Counted from the stretch's first letter, positions 12,106 to 22,527 are shown. The stretch is 64,000 nucleotides of DNA from Hevea brasiliensis (GCF_030052815.1 NC_079493.1:118755132-118819131), one strand, 5' to 3'. Numbers and translations: made by a program. The notes: generated by a model from the sequence alone, not told the origin.

Positions 12106-14302
12106 ACACTGTTCAAAATAGAGTCCCAAAAGAAAAACGCTATTTAAAATAGCATTCCAAAGAAAAGCACTATAAAATGCTATTCAAAATAGCGTTCTAA
12201 CGTCAAAACGCTATTCAAAATAGCGTCCTCATATCAAATCGCTATTCAAAATAGCGTCCCTCGTATTAGCCTGTCCGACACCCGTTTCAGCAGCAAAACG
12301 CTACTTATAGTAGCGTCCCAGCTCCTCTCCTTCGCCTCTCTGCACATGCACGCCATGCAACAAGAAAACGCGCACGCCATGTAACAACAAAACGCTAATA
12401 TGATTGGCGTCTCTGCGTACCTTAACAAAATGCTAATATGATTGGCGTCCCAAGTATTAGCGTTGCCCACAATTTTTATATTTTATTTATTTAATTTATT
12501 TTATAAAATATATTAAATTTATAATATTTGGATCATTTAATTTTATTTATTTATTATATTTTATAAAATATATTAAATTTACATATGTTAGTTGTATACA
12601 TTGATTTTTTTTAAAGTTTGTTTTATGTTTTAGTAGTAGTAATATTAATTTAATACTATATATTTGTGAAATTAATTTTATTTATACATTGTAAATATAA
12701 TATAATTATACGGTTTAAAAAATATTTATATTCAAAAAATTAAAAAATAATATAAATGTAATTTTTTTTATTTTTAATAATTACATTTTAATTGTTATAT
12801 TGAGTTTCGTCAATTTTTTTATCTTACTATTTTTTATTTCTTTAATACTATCTAAATAATATAATTTTATAATTTATTTTTATTAATTACATTTTAATTA
12901 AAATGCTAATTATTTTTGGCAATTTTTTATATTACTAATTTTTTATTTTTTAATAATATTTTAATAATATAAATTTATATTTTATTTTTATTACATCATT
13001 TTCTATAATATATTATGAACTCAATTTTCTATTAATTTTTCCCTTTCTTCTATAGCTTTTACTAATTTTTAAAAACTTAAACTATTATTTTACTTTATAC
13101 GAATATTCTCTGTTCAACTTATTAAACTATTATATTTTGTGATACAAAAATTATATGACTTAATATAAAATTTATTTTGTAACATAATTTACATTTATAA
13201 TTTTTATTTTCTCTTTCCTAACATTTTCTTAATACTACAAATTTATATTATTTTTTCTTTACCTTCTTTACTATTATACACTAAAAATCTAATTTCATGT
13301 AATATTTTCCCAATAACTTTTACTCATTTTAACAGTATTATGCTATTACTATATATATATATATCAACTTGCTCACCAAAAGTTTCTCACAAACATACTA
13401 ACATGCATGCATACAAAAAAAAATATTATTTCCAGAATAATAAATATATTAACACTCAAGCATTTTATATATTGCATATTAAAAATTGTCACGAAAATTT
13501 ATTTCTTAAGCCATGCATACAAAAATATCAACTTGCTCACCAAAAGTTTCTCACAAACATATCAACATGCATGCATACAAAAAAATATATATATATATTA
13601 TTTCCAGAATAATAAATATATTAACACTCAAGCATTTTATATATTGCATGTTAAAAATTGTCACGAAATTTTATTTCTTAAGCCATGCATACAAAAATAT
13701 CAATTTGCTCACCAAAAGTTTCTCACAAACATACCAACATGCATAAAAAAAAAATTACATTATTTTCAAAATAATAAACATATTATCACTCAAGCATTTC
13801 CTATATTGCATGTTAAAAATTATTAAACAATCAAAATACATATCTGAATATAATTTTTTTTCAAATTTCTTCTTTTTCTCTTTGTGATCTACCACTGCAC
13901 CTGTCTCCTCCTTCTTGCTCCACCCGACTGTAAGCTGCTTCTTGGAAAAATTTTGATCGCGTAAGAGACGGATGCTGCAAATGAGAGCGCAGGCGGAGAT
14001 AAAGGGAGTGGGATGAACTCTGGATGCGAATAAAAATATCGTTCCGCTTGTCTTCCCCCAACGTCTCACTAGAGATGGGACTTCGGATGGGACTGGAGAT
14101 TCGCCACGAAATGTACACAGGACGCTAATTATATTAGCGTCCCAAGCTTATGTCAATTGATGTGACTGCACAATCGAACACACAGGACGCTAATAAAACT
14201 AGCGTCCCGCGCCATACTTTTCAATGGGACATAATATTCCATCTGTAGCACCTGCAGGGGTGGCGTGCGGCCGCATCAAGACGCTATTCAAAATAGCGTC
14301 CC
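12106..14302. mobile_element. DNA-element insert with palindrome arrays at both ends
   Basis: This block interrupts the LINE. Its left end (12106-12475) has about eight, and its right end (14119-14302) three, copies of a short palindrome with conserved arms (ACGCTA...TAGCGTCC) and a changing centre: TTCAAAA, CTTATAG, ATATGATTGG, ATTATAT, ATAAAAC. Arrays of short repeats just inside both ends are typical of the transposase-binding zones of plant DNA transposons. The middle is AT-rich (12480-13350), then a tandem repeat (13363-13822), then a less AT-rich stretch (13860-14118) of unknown origin. There is no transposase, so it is non-autonomous. Exact ends, terminal repeats and target duplication could not be fixed, and the family is unknown. 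Confidence 0.6.
13363..13822. repeat. tandem repeat, 164/172-bp unit, about 2.8 copies
   Basis: Unit starts are at 13363, 13527 and 13699, each beginning ATCAACTTGCTCACC or a one-base variant. Units differ mainly in the length of an A run or an AT microsatellite. The third unit is incomplete. The open frames here exist only because the repeat lacks stops. Confidence 0.85.
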
Positions 14303-15072
14303 AACTCTTGTACGGTTATTCACCCATTATTTGCAGTGTACAACGATGAATGATGTGTGGACAGAGGTGGTTTTGCACCTTCAAAAGCATGACCAACGAG
14401 CTGAGCTGATTAACACTTTCATTTTTCTGTTGTGGCATATATGGAAGAATAGGAATCTACGCATCTTCAAAAGCCAGAGCATTCCTTTCCAGAAGGTTAT
14501 TGCCATTGCCCTCAACCACCTTGAGGACTCTCAAGCAGCTCAAATTCGCAGTTCAGAGATCATTTTCAACAACAGTCAACAGACTTAGCCCGATTGTTTT
14601 ATTCCTCCGCCTTCTAACAAGATTAAGATCAATTTCGACGCAGCATGCAATCCTCATCGCAACTATGGGTGTGTAGCTGCCATAGCTAGGGTTAGCTTCA
14701 GTCGCCCTTATGGCTATTCGTGCAAGAGGTACACTGATGCTTTAATAGTGGAAAGTCTGGCATGTAGAGAAGCGATTCATCTTGGAGGGAAACTGTCAAG
14801 TAAAAGTCATCAATCCTCTTAATAAGAGCTATTCCTTTCATCGTTTAGAAATTCAGTATCTGATTAAGGATGTAAAGTTACTCTCTTGGCATCGTACATA
14901 AGTTTCCTATTCTTTTGTATATGTGCAGAGATGGCAATACAGTTGCCCATGATCCAGCTTCTATAGCTCCAAGGGATGATTCTTTTATTTGTAATTTCTA
15001 GCAGCAAATTGATATTTGTATCTTCTCTTTTGCCCAATTACGGCCAATGAATTTCTTATGCAAAAAAGAAAC
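14303..15072 (+). pseudogene. LINE 3' part with RNase H remnant
   Basis: After the insert, LINE sequence resumes: FIFLLWHIWKNRN at about 14420-14460, then KINFDAAC at about 14625-14650 and ALIVESLACREA at about 14735-14775, which carry the first Asp and the Glu of the RNase H catalytic set. A 3' untranslated tail ends in a short A-rich run at 15062-15070. The start of this part aligns with residues already present at the end of the upstream part (SPLRL... region), so the two arms overlap slightly rather than abut. Confidence 0.7.
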
Positions 15073-15085
15073 GTGGAACTTAAAG

Positions 15086-16367
15086 AAATATATTGACGTT
15101 GAATTGTTGATATCTTGTTTAACCTGATAATACGAAAAACTTAATTTTATCCACTCAATCTAACAAGAAAGCATGCTTTGCCCAATTTGATTTCTTGTTT
15201 AAATTTTAAAGATTTTGTCTAACATTTTTTCAATATTAATATATATTAGAAAAATTATATTAAGACAAAACAAAAAGTTAAATTAAATTAAATTAAAAAA
15301 TTTTAAATTAAAATTTAATTGTTGTTGTTGTTTCATCTTTCGCTTCGTGAATCCTTTTCTTTAACTCTCTTTCTTCATGCAATTTCATTTCTCACTTTTC
15401 ATTTGCTGTCATCATCTGTACTTTATTATTATTTTTTTTAAATAAACCATGTCTTTTTGTTTTCCTTTCTGAAAATTGTCCACTTGTTTTTAATGTAATG
15501 AATTTTTAGAAATTCAGATGGACTTTTCTTTTCTTTTTCTTTTTTTAATTTGTGAAAGATACACAGTAATTTTCTTCCAAAAACAAAATTTCTCAAAACA
15601 AGAGTGTCAAATGGCTTTTGGTAAATTTTCGATTTCAATTTATACCTTATGGCACAATTATTTTTTCATTGAGCATAGTAAGGTTTAGTAAAAAATTAGG
15701 TGAATTATGAGTAAAATTACCCTTACATAATGCACTTGAAAAAAAATTTAGATTGAGAATTGAATAGCTTGAATCATGTATAATATGCCTTTCAATTTCA
15801 TTTACGCAATAATAGTTAAATTTGTTCAACAAAATTATTTTTGAATGAACTGCAAGATTGTCAGGAAATTCATAAAAAAAAAAAAATTGACGAAAATTTT
15901 CAGGGCAATTGAAAATGCTGGCTTCGTCTCTCAGCCACATTAGAAAACAAATTTGAGCAAAATAAAGCAACTCATGAAACACAAGCAGTTCCAAACGCGA
16001 CAGAAAGTTACAAACGCAAAGAAAACATCTCAGAATAAAACCAAAGCAAAAAGCTACACATGCAGTTATAGCAAAGGCGTCGCCACAATCGCTGTTCTGA
16101 TGCTTGAGAATTCACAAGCAGCACAATCAACTCCACCAACACAGCATCCAAATTCCAAAGCTAAATGCAGCATTTGGCCATAACACACCACTCTACAGTT
16201 TGCCAACTCATCCTCCGCCACCAAAAGAAAAGATTGAAATCCGTCAGTTTGGTTGGAAGAATTAGAAAGATTACAAGGAGTTTGAAATAACAAGTTGAAA
16301 ACAAAAAATAATTACCTATATGGAAACCAAGCAAATGTGAAAATCAATTGTCGAAGCCAGAAGGCGC
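15086..16367. other. intergenic; 3' flank resembling an NLR 3' flank
   Basis: No gene recognised up to about 16270; frames at 15647-15994 and 16066-16293 on the minus strand have no known domain. From about 16275 to 16320 the sequence resembles the 3' flank of the broken NLR at about 1666-1710 (shared TTGAAATAA...GTTGAAAA...ATTACCTATAT pattern), so this is old duplicated NLR flank. Confidence 0.4.
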
Positions 16368-16409
16368 CTAACAGTGCAGAAAGCTAGTTTTAGTAGAATC
16401 ATCCTCCCG
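16368..16409 (-). pseudogene. NLR C-terminal scrap (13 codons)
   Basis: On the minus strand the codons read EDDSTKTSFLHC followed by TAG at 16368-16370. This matches the extreme C-terminus of the broken NLR (DDDSTKTIFCPV), and the downstream flank matches too. Upstream of 16410 the similarity stops abruptly and another coding-like sequence begins, so this is a recombination junction. Confidence 0.6.
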
Positions 16410-16680
16410 ATTTCCTTTTCAATTCATTGAGCAATTCAATAGCTTCATTGTATCTTCTTCTCAAATTTTCATAAGCATTATTCATATCTTCAATTAAATG
16501 ATTAGCTTCATGCAGCTCTCGCTCATTCTCATCTTATATGATAACATTATAAAACCATCTTAAATGTTTTATTACACGTAAAGAAGTTTAATTTTCAACA
16601 TCTTTCTTTGTATATACCTTGTATCTATATTGTGCATGCCTTCCAAATTTGTCTTCAAAATCAATCTTGTCAGAAAAATA
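16401..16680 (-). pseudogene. unidentified coiled-coil gene fragment
   Basis: The minus strand of about 16403-16535 reads as a 44-codon charged helix (ENERELHEANHLIEDM... ending NELKRKSGG and TGA), and about 16606-16680 reads SDKIDFEDKFGRHAQYRYK followed by GTATAT, a possible splice donor. The two could be neighbouring exons with a short AT-rich intron between, but the phases do not join cleanly. I do not recognise the protein. Its 3' end overlaps the NLR scrap in another frame. Confidence 0.3.
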
Positions 16681-17201
16681 GGCTAATGATTTGGACCAAA
16701 AATTTCACATGAACTAAGCTATTTGACTATCATTTTAAATGGGATAGTCACAACAGTTGGCACTTCAGTCTCCATTTTCACACATTTGGTTGTTGCTTGA
16801 TACTTTGGTGTCTTTCATCTTACGGGTTTTCTTCACACCCTCATTAATTCTCAGAAGACCTTTTTGGCTTCTCTTCTCTCTTAGAAGACTTTCCTCACCT
16901 TCTTTTCTTTCTTTTCTTCTCTTTCTAGACGAGCTGTCTAGAGATTTCAAATGCAAACAACCCTCTCAATAGGTTTCTTATCTCAATCCTAGAGAAACAC
17001 TTTCAATGGAAATATTCTCTATAAGAGTGCCTTTTGCTTTCCTTTCTCTTCACTTTCACCTCTAATTCCTAAGACTAATCACCAAGTAATGCCAAGCTTT
17101 AGTGCCACTTTGTTGGAAGCATTTAAGATTTGATAGCACTTAGTTAGGAAAGAGTAGAATAACATATAAGGTGAATTAAAAATCACAAGGAGAGGCAGAA
17201 T
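16681..17201. other. unassigned intergenic sequence
   Basis: A C/T-rich stretch (about 16820-16930) and ordinary AT-rich DNA. Overlapping frames at 16757-16972 on the two strands reflect the pyrimidine bias, not a gene. Nothing recognised. Confidence 0.35.
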
Positions 17202-17547
<346 letters not shown>

Positions 17548-18571
17548 AAATTTAAGGACAATTATCAAAAAAGTTTTATACTTTTTAAATTTTTATAATT
17601 CTATCTTATATTATAAAAATTACCAATTAAATCCTGAAATTTTTAACTCTTACAAATTCTATCTTACTGTTAACAAAATCGTTATCTTATTAACAAAAGT
17701 GTCACGTCAGCCGCCATATCAGCTATCACGTCAAGCCAATGATAATTCATAATTCGTAAAAGTTAAAAAAAATATAGGATTTAATTGATAATTTTTTCTA
17801 AAATTATTAAAATTAAAATATAAATTATTAATTATTAATTATAAATATATTTTATGCATAAAATTTTCATGGTACTTTACACGTTCCCAACCCTAACATA
17901 ATCTAAAAACTAAAAAATAAATTTTTCTTAAATATTTACTATAAAAGTTATGTATAATTAATTAAAATATATACAACAACAATAACAATTAAGCTACTAA
18001 AACTAATTAAAATTGGTTATATGAATCATTTTTTGCCATTTAATTATATTCGAAACTAATTTCATATCAATATTTAAAGTTTGTAAATTTTTTATTATTA
18101 CTTCCTTTCATGTCATTTTAGGTATCTCTATTTTTATTTTCATTTTCTTTTACTACTATTTTATCATCTTTTAGTGTTGAATCTTTTTTAGGTCAAACAA
18201 ATTAATCCAAATTAAATTATTAATTAACTCTCAATTTTAAAGTAATTTGAAATTTTGTATAAATTAAAATAGATTGAAAAAATTACCAAAAAAAAATTGT
18301 TACACTTATATTTTTTTTTACAATTATGCTCCACACTCAAAAAATTACTAATTAAATTTATATTTTTTAACTCTTATCAATTATACCCTATCATAATATG
18401 ATGTGGCATCTAATGTCAATCTACGTTAATAAGATAGTAATTTTATTAATAGTATGATAGAATTAATAAAAATTAAAAAATTTAGAATTTAATTAATAAT
18501 TTTTATATCACGAAACAAAATTATAAAAATTTGCAAAGTAAAGAATTGTTTTGACAGTTATCCTTAAATTT
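17548..18571. mobile_element. non-autonomous DNA transposon with long inverted ends
   Basis: The first and last roughly 90 bases are imperfect inverted copies. Left: AAATTTAAGGACAATTATCA at 17548, then TTTTTATAATT and AAAAATTACCAATTAAAT. Right, read in reverse complement: AAATTTAAGGATAACTGTCA, then TTTTTATAATT and AAAAATTATTAATTAAAT. The element is about 1.02 kb with no coding capacity. Because AAATTT is its own complement, the border between target duplication and inverted repeat is ambiguous. A Mutator-like origin is possible, not shown. Confidence 0.65.
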
Positions 18572-18595
18572 ATATTCTAAAACTAACAATGTGGG

Positions 18596-18623
18596 GACAG
18601 TGGGGCCAGCAGTGCCCACTGTC
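18596..18623. other. perfect 9-bp stem hairpin
   Basis: GACAGTGGG at 18596-18604 and CCCACTGTC at 18615-18623 are exact inverted copies around a 10-base loop, in a locally GC-rich patch 25 bases outside the preceding transposon. Not followed by a T run; function unknown. Confidence 0.6.
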
Positions 18624-19745
18624 TTCCCTAACCCAAAAATATTCTTAAAGGACTTTTGTTTTTTATGCGCCCCTCTTAAATGCTATCCTCCCCCTAATTG
18701 GATTAATGTTGCCCTCAGCCTAGACTAAAATTTTTCATTTTTAATATTCAAGTCCAATTGTTCTTTATAATTTGATCTTGACCCATATCATTATTCAAAT
18801 TCATAATTAAATACACATTACAATACCTATCAAAATTGATAATTTCATTTTACTTTTTCATTTTCAATCTATTCTATAATTAAAAATGATAATTTCTTTT
18901 TAAGTGTATTTGTTAAGTTTTGATATTTAACATAGAAGAATTGAGATTTGACAAAAATTTTTATTAATTTTTAACTACTTGTGTGATTATTTTTTTGTAA
19001 CCCTATGCATGTGTAAATTGTTAACTTATAAAACTTTTCATAAAATTGAAATTATCACTTTTTAATTGCTTGAATTGTGAACTAATAAAATTTTAAATTA
19101 ATAAAATTAATAAGTTAATATAATGAGAAAAAAAATAAAATTATTGATATTTTATGAAAAGAAGTTCTCAAAATTTAGAAGCTACTATTTTAACTCTAAT
19201 CAAAAGTGATCACTCATTTTCTGGAAAAGATAAAAAAAAAATTACAAGATCTTCACCTCTTAAAGTCTAATTCCACAACTGAACACTAATATCATAGCTT
19301 ACAAAAGCAATTACAATGGATTACAATATGTCTCATAAAGTGATAACAATAACATAACTAGTTGATCAATTCTCCGAGATCAAAGAATTATCAATCTGAA
19401 TAAAAGCCGCGTGAAGTAAATGCATCAGAACCGAAAGGATAAAACCTATTGCCTTTGTTTTTTCTTATAAATCGAAATTTTATTTATTTATAACTTAATA
19501 AATCAAACCAATCTAAAACCCTTACTAATAAACCTAACTTATGGCTTTGAAATGTTAAGTAAACAAACACTCATAGATACAGAATGGAATACATAAACTA
19601 AAAACATGACCCAGAAACTGATCAAAAAACAAAAAGGAGACAAACGACTGTGTAGAAAGGAAACACATCTTCATCTGTAAGACCCTCAGCTAATAAATCG
19701 CTAAGCCACCTATTGGCTGTTGTTGTTGCCACTCAGAAGGTAAAT
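18624..19745. other. intergenic; 3' flank of the intact NLR
   Basis: AT-rich up to about 19200. From about 19240 to 19745 base composition is more even and this part probably includes the 3' untranslated region of the minus-strand NLR. No further gene seen. Confidence 0.35.
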
Positions 19746-22331
19746 TCAATACATACAGGATTTGAAAGAAAGAAGGAAAGTATTTCTGGTGGTTTCATTC
19801 TCCCATTCTAGATTTTTCCACCAGCCTTCCCATCCTTGAATGACAATTCTATGTTCCTTGGCACTGTTAGAATTAAGTGGAAGCTTCTTCAGCTTTGGAC
19901 ATTCATCGACAACTATTTCTTTCAGACATTGGAAAGGCAGGGCAATTGGATAGATGCTCTTCAATTTTGGCAGAGAAACTAAGCGTAGAATTTCAAGTTT
20001 TCCAAATGAGTTGAAATTTCCTTCAACCAACTTCCCTTTGCAGATTATCTCTTCCATGTTGAAGCATCTTGATACCATGAGAAACTCGAGGTTTGGAGCA
20101 AGAGTTAGCCATGTCAAGTCTTCTAGTTTTGAGCAACTGACTAGGGAAACTTTGCGAAGGCTATTGAAGCTTCCTCCCCTCATGATTAATGACTCCTCAA
20201 TTCTTAGCTCTTTCAAATTTATGCAATTAATGAATTCAAGGTCAGCCAGACATTTCATGCCATCAAGAAATGATATGTCGATATATGACCTTGAGTGCTT
20301 GAAATGATGGAGGGATAGAGCTAGCGTGCAGGTCTGAAACTTGTCCCAGCTCCTAAAGACTTCGAGAGAATACTCGCTTGTTATGCTCAGAGTTAGCTCA
20401 TTCAGGTGTTCCAGCTGCTGCAACACCATTACAAAGGATTGATGACCACCCGTCTGTATACCATCTCCAACAGTTCGATCCGAAGAAGCACAGTGAATCA
20501 TTCTCAGTACCTTCAGTTTTAAAAAGCCAGAAATAACTCGCGTTGGGATCGTTTGGAGTTCATAAGTATACTCCAAGTTCAAACATTTCAGCTTTACCAA
20601 GTTCCTTAGCTCAACTGGCAGCTGTCTTATGCCTGTACTGGACAGATTCAGATATTGTAAAGAAAATATTTTCAGAATTCCTGATGGCAATTCGGTTAGT
20701 TCTCTATTTCCAGACAGGTCCAAAACTTTCAGAGAAGGCATAAACTGAAAGAAAGCATTACCAATTATCTTCAAATGATTATTTCCAAGGAACAAAGTTG
20801 AAAGATCATTGCATCTAGGTGCTTTTGTTAGGCTCTGAATACGATTTGACATTAACGACATTCTTCTAGCCCTTTCCCATCTACCGATCTCTGGTGCTTC
20901 GATTAAATTAGCTCCTGCCTCCACCAAATACTTGTCCTGGAGCTTCCCACATTCGCATGCTATCCATAAGCCAACCTCACGAATCAAATCGTGCATTTTC
21001 ACATCTTCGCCGTCATCCTGCAGTAAAAGAGCACGAACTAGAGTTCTGATAACTTTCTTGCCTTCATTTCGTGCGCCACTTGGATCATTAAATTCATCCA
21101 AAAATCCCTCCCCGATCCAGTAATCTATCAGGTTAAATTTGCTTATGCTAAAGTCTTCTGGAAACAAACTACAATACAAGAAGCAGGATTTAATTGCATC
21201 ACTGGGTAGACTGTCATAACTGAACTTTAGCAAAGCAAAGAATGGATCTTTAGCACCTGAAATTTCTGAGACAGATTTGCTTAAGACCTCAAATGAATGA
21301 TTCCATTCTTGGAGCGTCTTCTTGGAAGCCATAGCCTGGCCAACGGTTATAAGTGCAAGTGGCAAACCATCGCACATTTTGGCAATGGTTTCAGCTAGCT
21401 TACGGATCTGCTGATCAATTCGAAGTGTGTCTTCCCCAACATTCTGTTGAAACAATTCCAGAGATTTCTTCTCTGTTAATCGGACGACTTTAACCTTCTC
21501 TTCAGCACCCATTTGGTTGCAGACCTCCTCTGAACGAGTTGTGAATATTATCTTGGAGCCATTCTCTCTATCCGGAAGCGGAACTCCCACTTCAGTTAGA
21601 TCAACTGGCTTCCAGATATCATCCAACAAAAATAGAAACCTCTTGTGGCTCAAAATATCAGAGATCTCTTTGGCTCTGTCTTCTTGGTTTTTGCCTTTCC
21701 ATCTCTCTTCAAGAAATCCCACTTCCTTCCCAACATCACCTTGGATTTTTTCAAGGTTAGGATCCTGGGACACCACGACCCATATGATGTAGTCAAATTG
21801 GTGCTCCGAGAGCAGGTTACTGCTAATTTCATTCATGACAGTAGTCTTGCCTATACCTCCTTTGCCATATATGCCAATGCGTCCTACTTCATCTTTCCCA
21901 ATGTAGCTCCGGAGCTTACCTAATATTGTTTCCATAGGTGTAGCCAATAACTGTTCTCCTTCGTCGTATATTGCAGCCGCTTCTGCCAACGTGCTCTGAA
22001 TTTTTCTTCCAATCTTGTGCCTGGACCAGCAATTCCTGGGACAGCAGCTTCCAAGGCAGTTGTTTTCAAGTTCTTGAGAGCCCCGAGCCACCAGTTCAAA
22101 AGTATTAGTTTCGACAATTTCAACCTTTGAAAACCAATGCTGCACCATCTCGTTTAGTCTGTCACCTGTCTCCTCTCTTCTCTTCAAATGGTCCCTTAGC
22201 TGCCGCAGCATTTCCATCTTGTTAGATTGCAAAGTGTGGAGATCTTCGCCGTAACAAATATAACCTCCATGTTCTGTGATGCATGTCCAGAAGCAGGAGA
22301 GCAATTCCACCAGGGGAAGTTCCACGCTCAT
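19746..22331 (-). CDS. intact CC-NBS-LRR disease-resistance protein (RPS5/RPS2-like)
   Basis: Intracellular immune receptor expected to sense pathogen effectors and trigger defence. The open frame starts at 22424 (892 aa), but I place the start at the methionine at 22329-22331 (MSVELPLVELLSCFW, 861 aa), because the extra 31 residues look like upstream sequence while RPS5-type proteins begin with this kind of helix. In 892-aa numbering: coiled coil about 32-165, P-loop GKGGIGKTT 187-195, RNBS-A DYIIWVVVSQ 211-220, kinase-2 FLFLLDDIW 263-271, GSKIIFTTRS 289-298, GLPLA 353-357, FLYCSLFPEDF 415-425, MHD 477-479, then leucine-rich repeats about 520-860. Single exon, all NB-ARC motifs present, normal length. 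Odd: the P-loop has Lys where GMGG is usual, and there is no Met-Gly acylation start, unlike the broken relative at 1714-4709. An AT microsatellite lies 133 bp upstream. Confidence 0.93.
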   Translation of the reverse strand: MSVELPLVELLSCFWTCITEHGGYICYGEDLHTLQSNKMEMLRQLRDHLKRREETGDRLNEMVQHWFSKVEIVETNTFELVARGSQELENNCLGSCCPRNCWSRHKIGRKIQSTLAEAAAIYDEGEQLLATPMETILGKLRSYIGKDEVGRIGIYGKGGIGKTTVMNEISSNLLSEHQFDYIIWVVVSQDPNLEKIQGDVGKEVGFLEERWKGKNQEDRAKEISDILSHKRFLFLLDDIWKPVDLTEVGVPLPDRENGSKIIFTTRSEEVCNQMGAEEKVKVVRLTEKKSLELFQQNVGEDTLRIDQQIRKLAETIAKMCDGLPLALITVGQAMASKKTLQEWNHSFEVLSKSVSEISGAKDPFFALLKFSYDSLPSDAIKSCFLYCSLFPEDFSISKFNLIDYWIGEGFLDEFNDPSGARNEGKKVIRTLVRALLLQDDGEDVKMHDLIREVGLWIACECGKLQDKYLVEAGANLIEAPEIGRWERARRMSLMSNRIQSLTKAPRCNDLSTLFLGNNHLKIIGNAFFQFMPSLKVLDLSGNRELTELPSGILKIFSLQYLNLSSTGIRQLPVELRNLVKLKCLNLEYTYELQTIPTRVISGFLKLKVLRMIHCASSDRTVGDGIQTGGHQSFVMVLQQLEHLNELTLSITSEYSLEVFRSWDKFQTCTLALSLHHFKHSRSYIDISFLDGMKCLADLEFINCINLKELRIEESLIMRGGSFNSLRKVSLVSCSKLEDLTWLTLAPNLEFLMVSRCFNMEEIICKGKLVEGNFNSFGKLEILRLVSLPKLKSIYPIALPFQCLKEIVVDECPKLKKLPLNSNSAKEHRIVIQGWEGWWKNLEWENETTRNTFLLSFKSCMY

Positions 22332-22459
22332 GTTTTTTCTAGGGTGGAGTTGGACTAATGGATGATGAAGGGTAGGAAGCAGAAAACTTGGTGAATTGTT
22401 AATTAAGAAATTTGTTATTTTCACAACTTCATAGGATAGGAAAAATTCTTAAAATCCTT

Positions 22460-22463
<4 letters not shown>

Positions 22464-22527
<64 letters not shown>
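22464..22527. repeat. (AT)n microsatellite in NLR 5' region
   Basis: About 32 AT units, 133 bp upstream of the chosen NLR start and 40 bp upstream of the longest frame. It sits where the promoter or 5' untranslated region must be. Confidence 0.95.

Larger units (their letters stand above)
8983..15085 (+). mobile_element. degenerate L1-type LINE with target-site duplication
   Basis: A plant non-LTR retrotransposon. GTGGAACTTACAG at 8983-8995 and GTGGAACTTAAAG at 15073-15085 agree at 12 of 13 bases and flank the element; the right copy follows a short A-rich tail, as expected after target-primed insertion. The element proper is 8996-15072. It holds ORF1 remains (DUF4283 and zinc knuckle), reverse transcriptase pieces, a zinc-binding RT-associated region and RNase H remains, in the normal order. 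The endonuclease and the first part of the reverse transcriptase are missing between about 10007 and 10058. A second element interrupts it at about 12106-14302. Confidence 0.88.

Noticed and set aside
12246..12470. Cys-rich 74-codon frame on the minus strand
   Set aside because: It overlaps the palindrome array of the element at 12106-14302; composition is explained by the repeats.
13340..13826. Three overlapping frames with repeated peptide sequence
   Set aside because: They come from the 164/172-bp tandem repeat, which lacks stops in several frames; no domain and no conserved start.
13755..14118. Minus-strand frames of 85 and 104 codons in a less AT-rich stretch
   Set aside because: Two overlapping frames, neither with a recognisable domain; could be a captured host fragment but not supportable as a gene.
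12020..14320. ACCGTACAAG at 12020 and its inverted copy near 14313 as terminal repeats of the insert
   Set aside because: Only about 10-12 bases match, and the left copy lies within readable LINE coding sequence, so it may be chance.
19954..21923. Plus-strand frames opposite the intact NLR
   Set aside because: Antisense shadows of the NLR coding sequence with no domain of their own.
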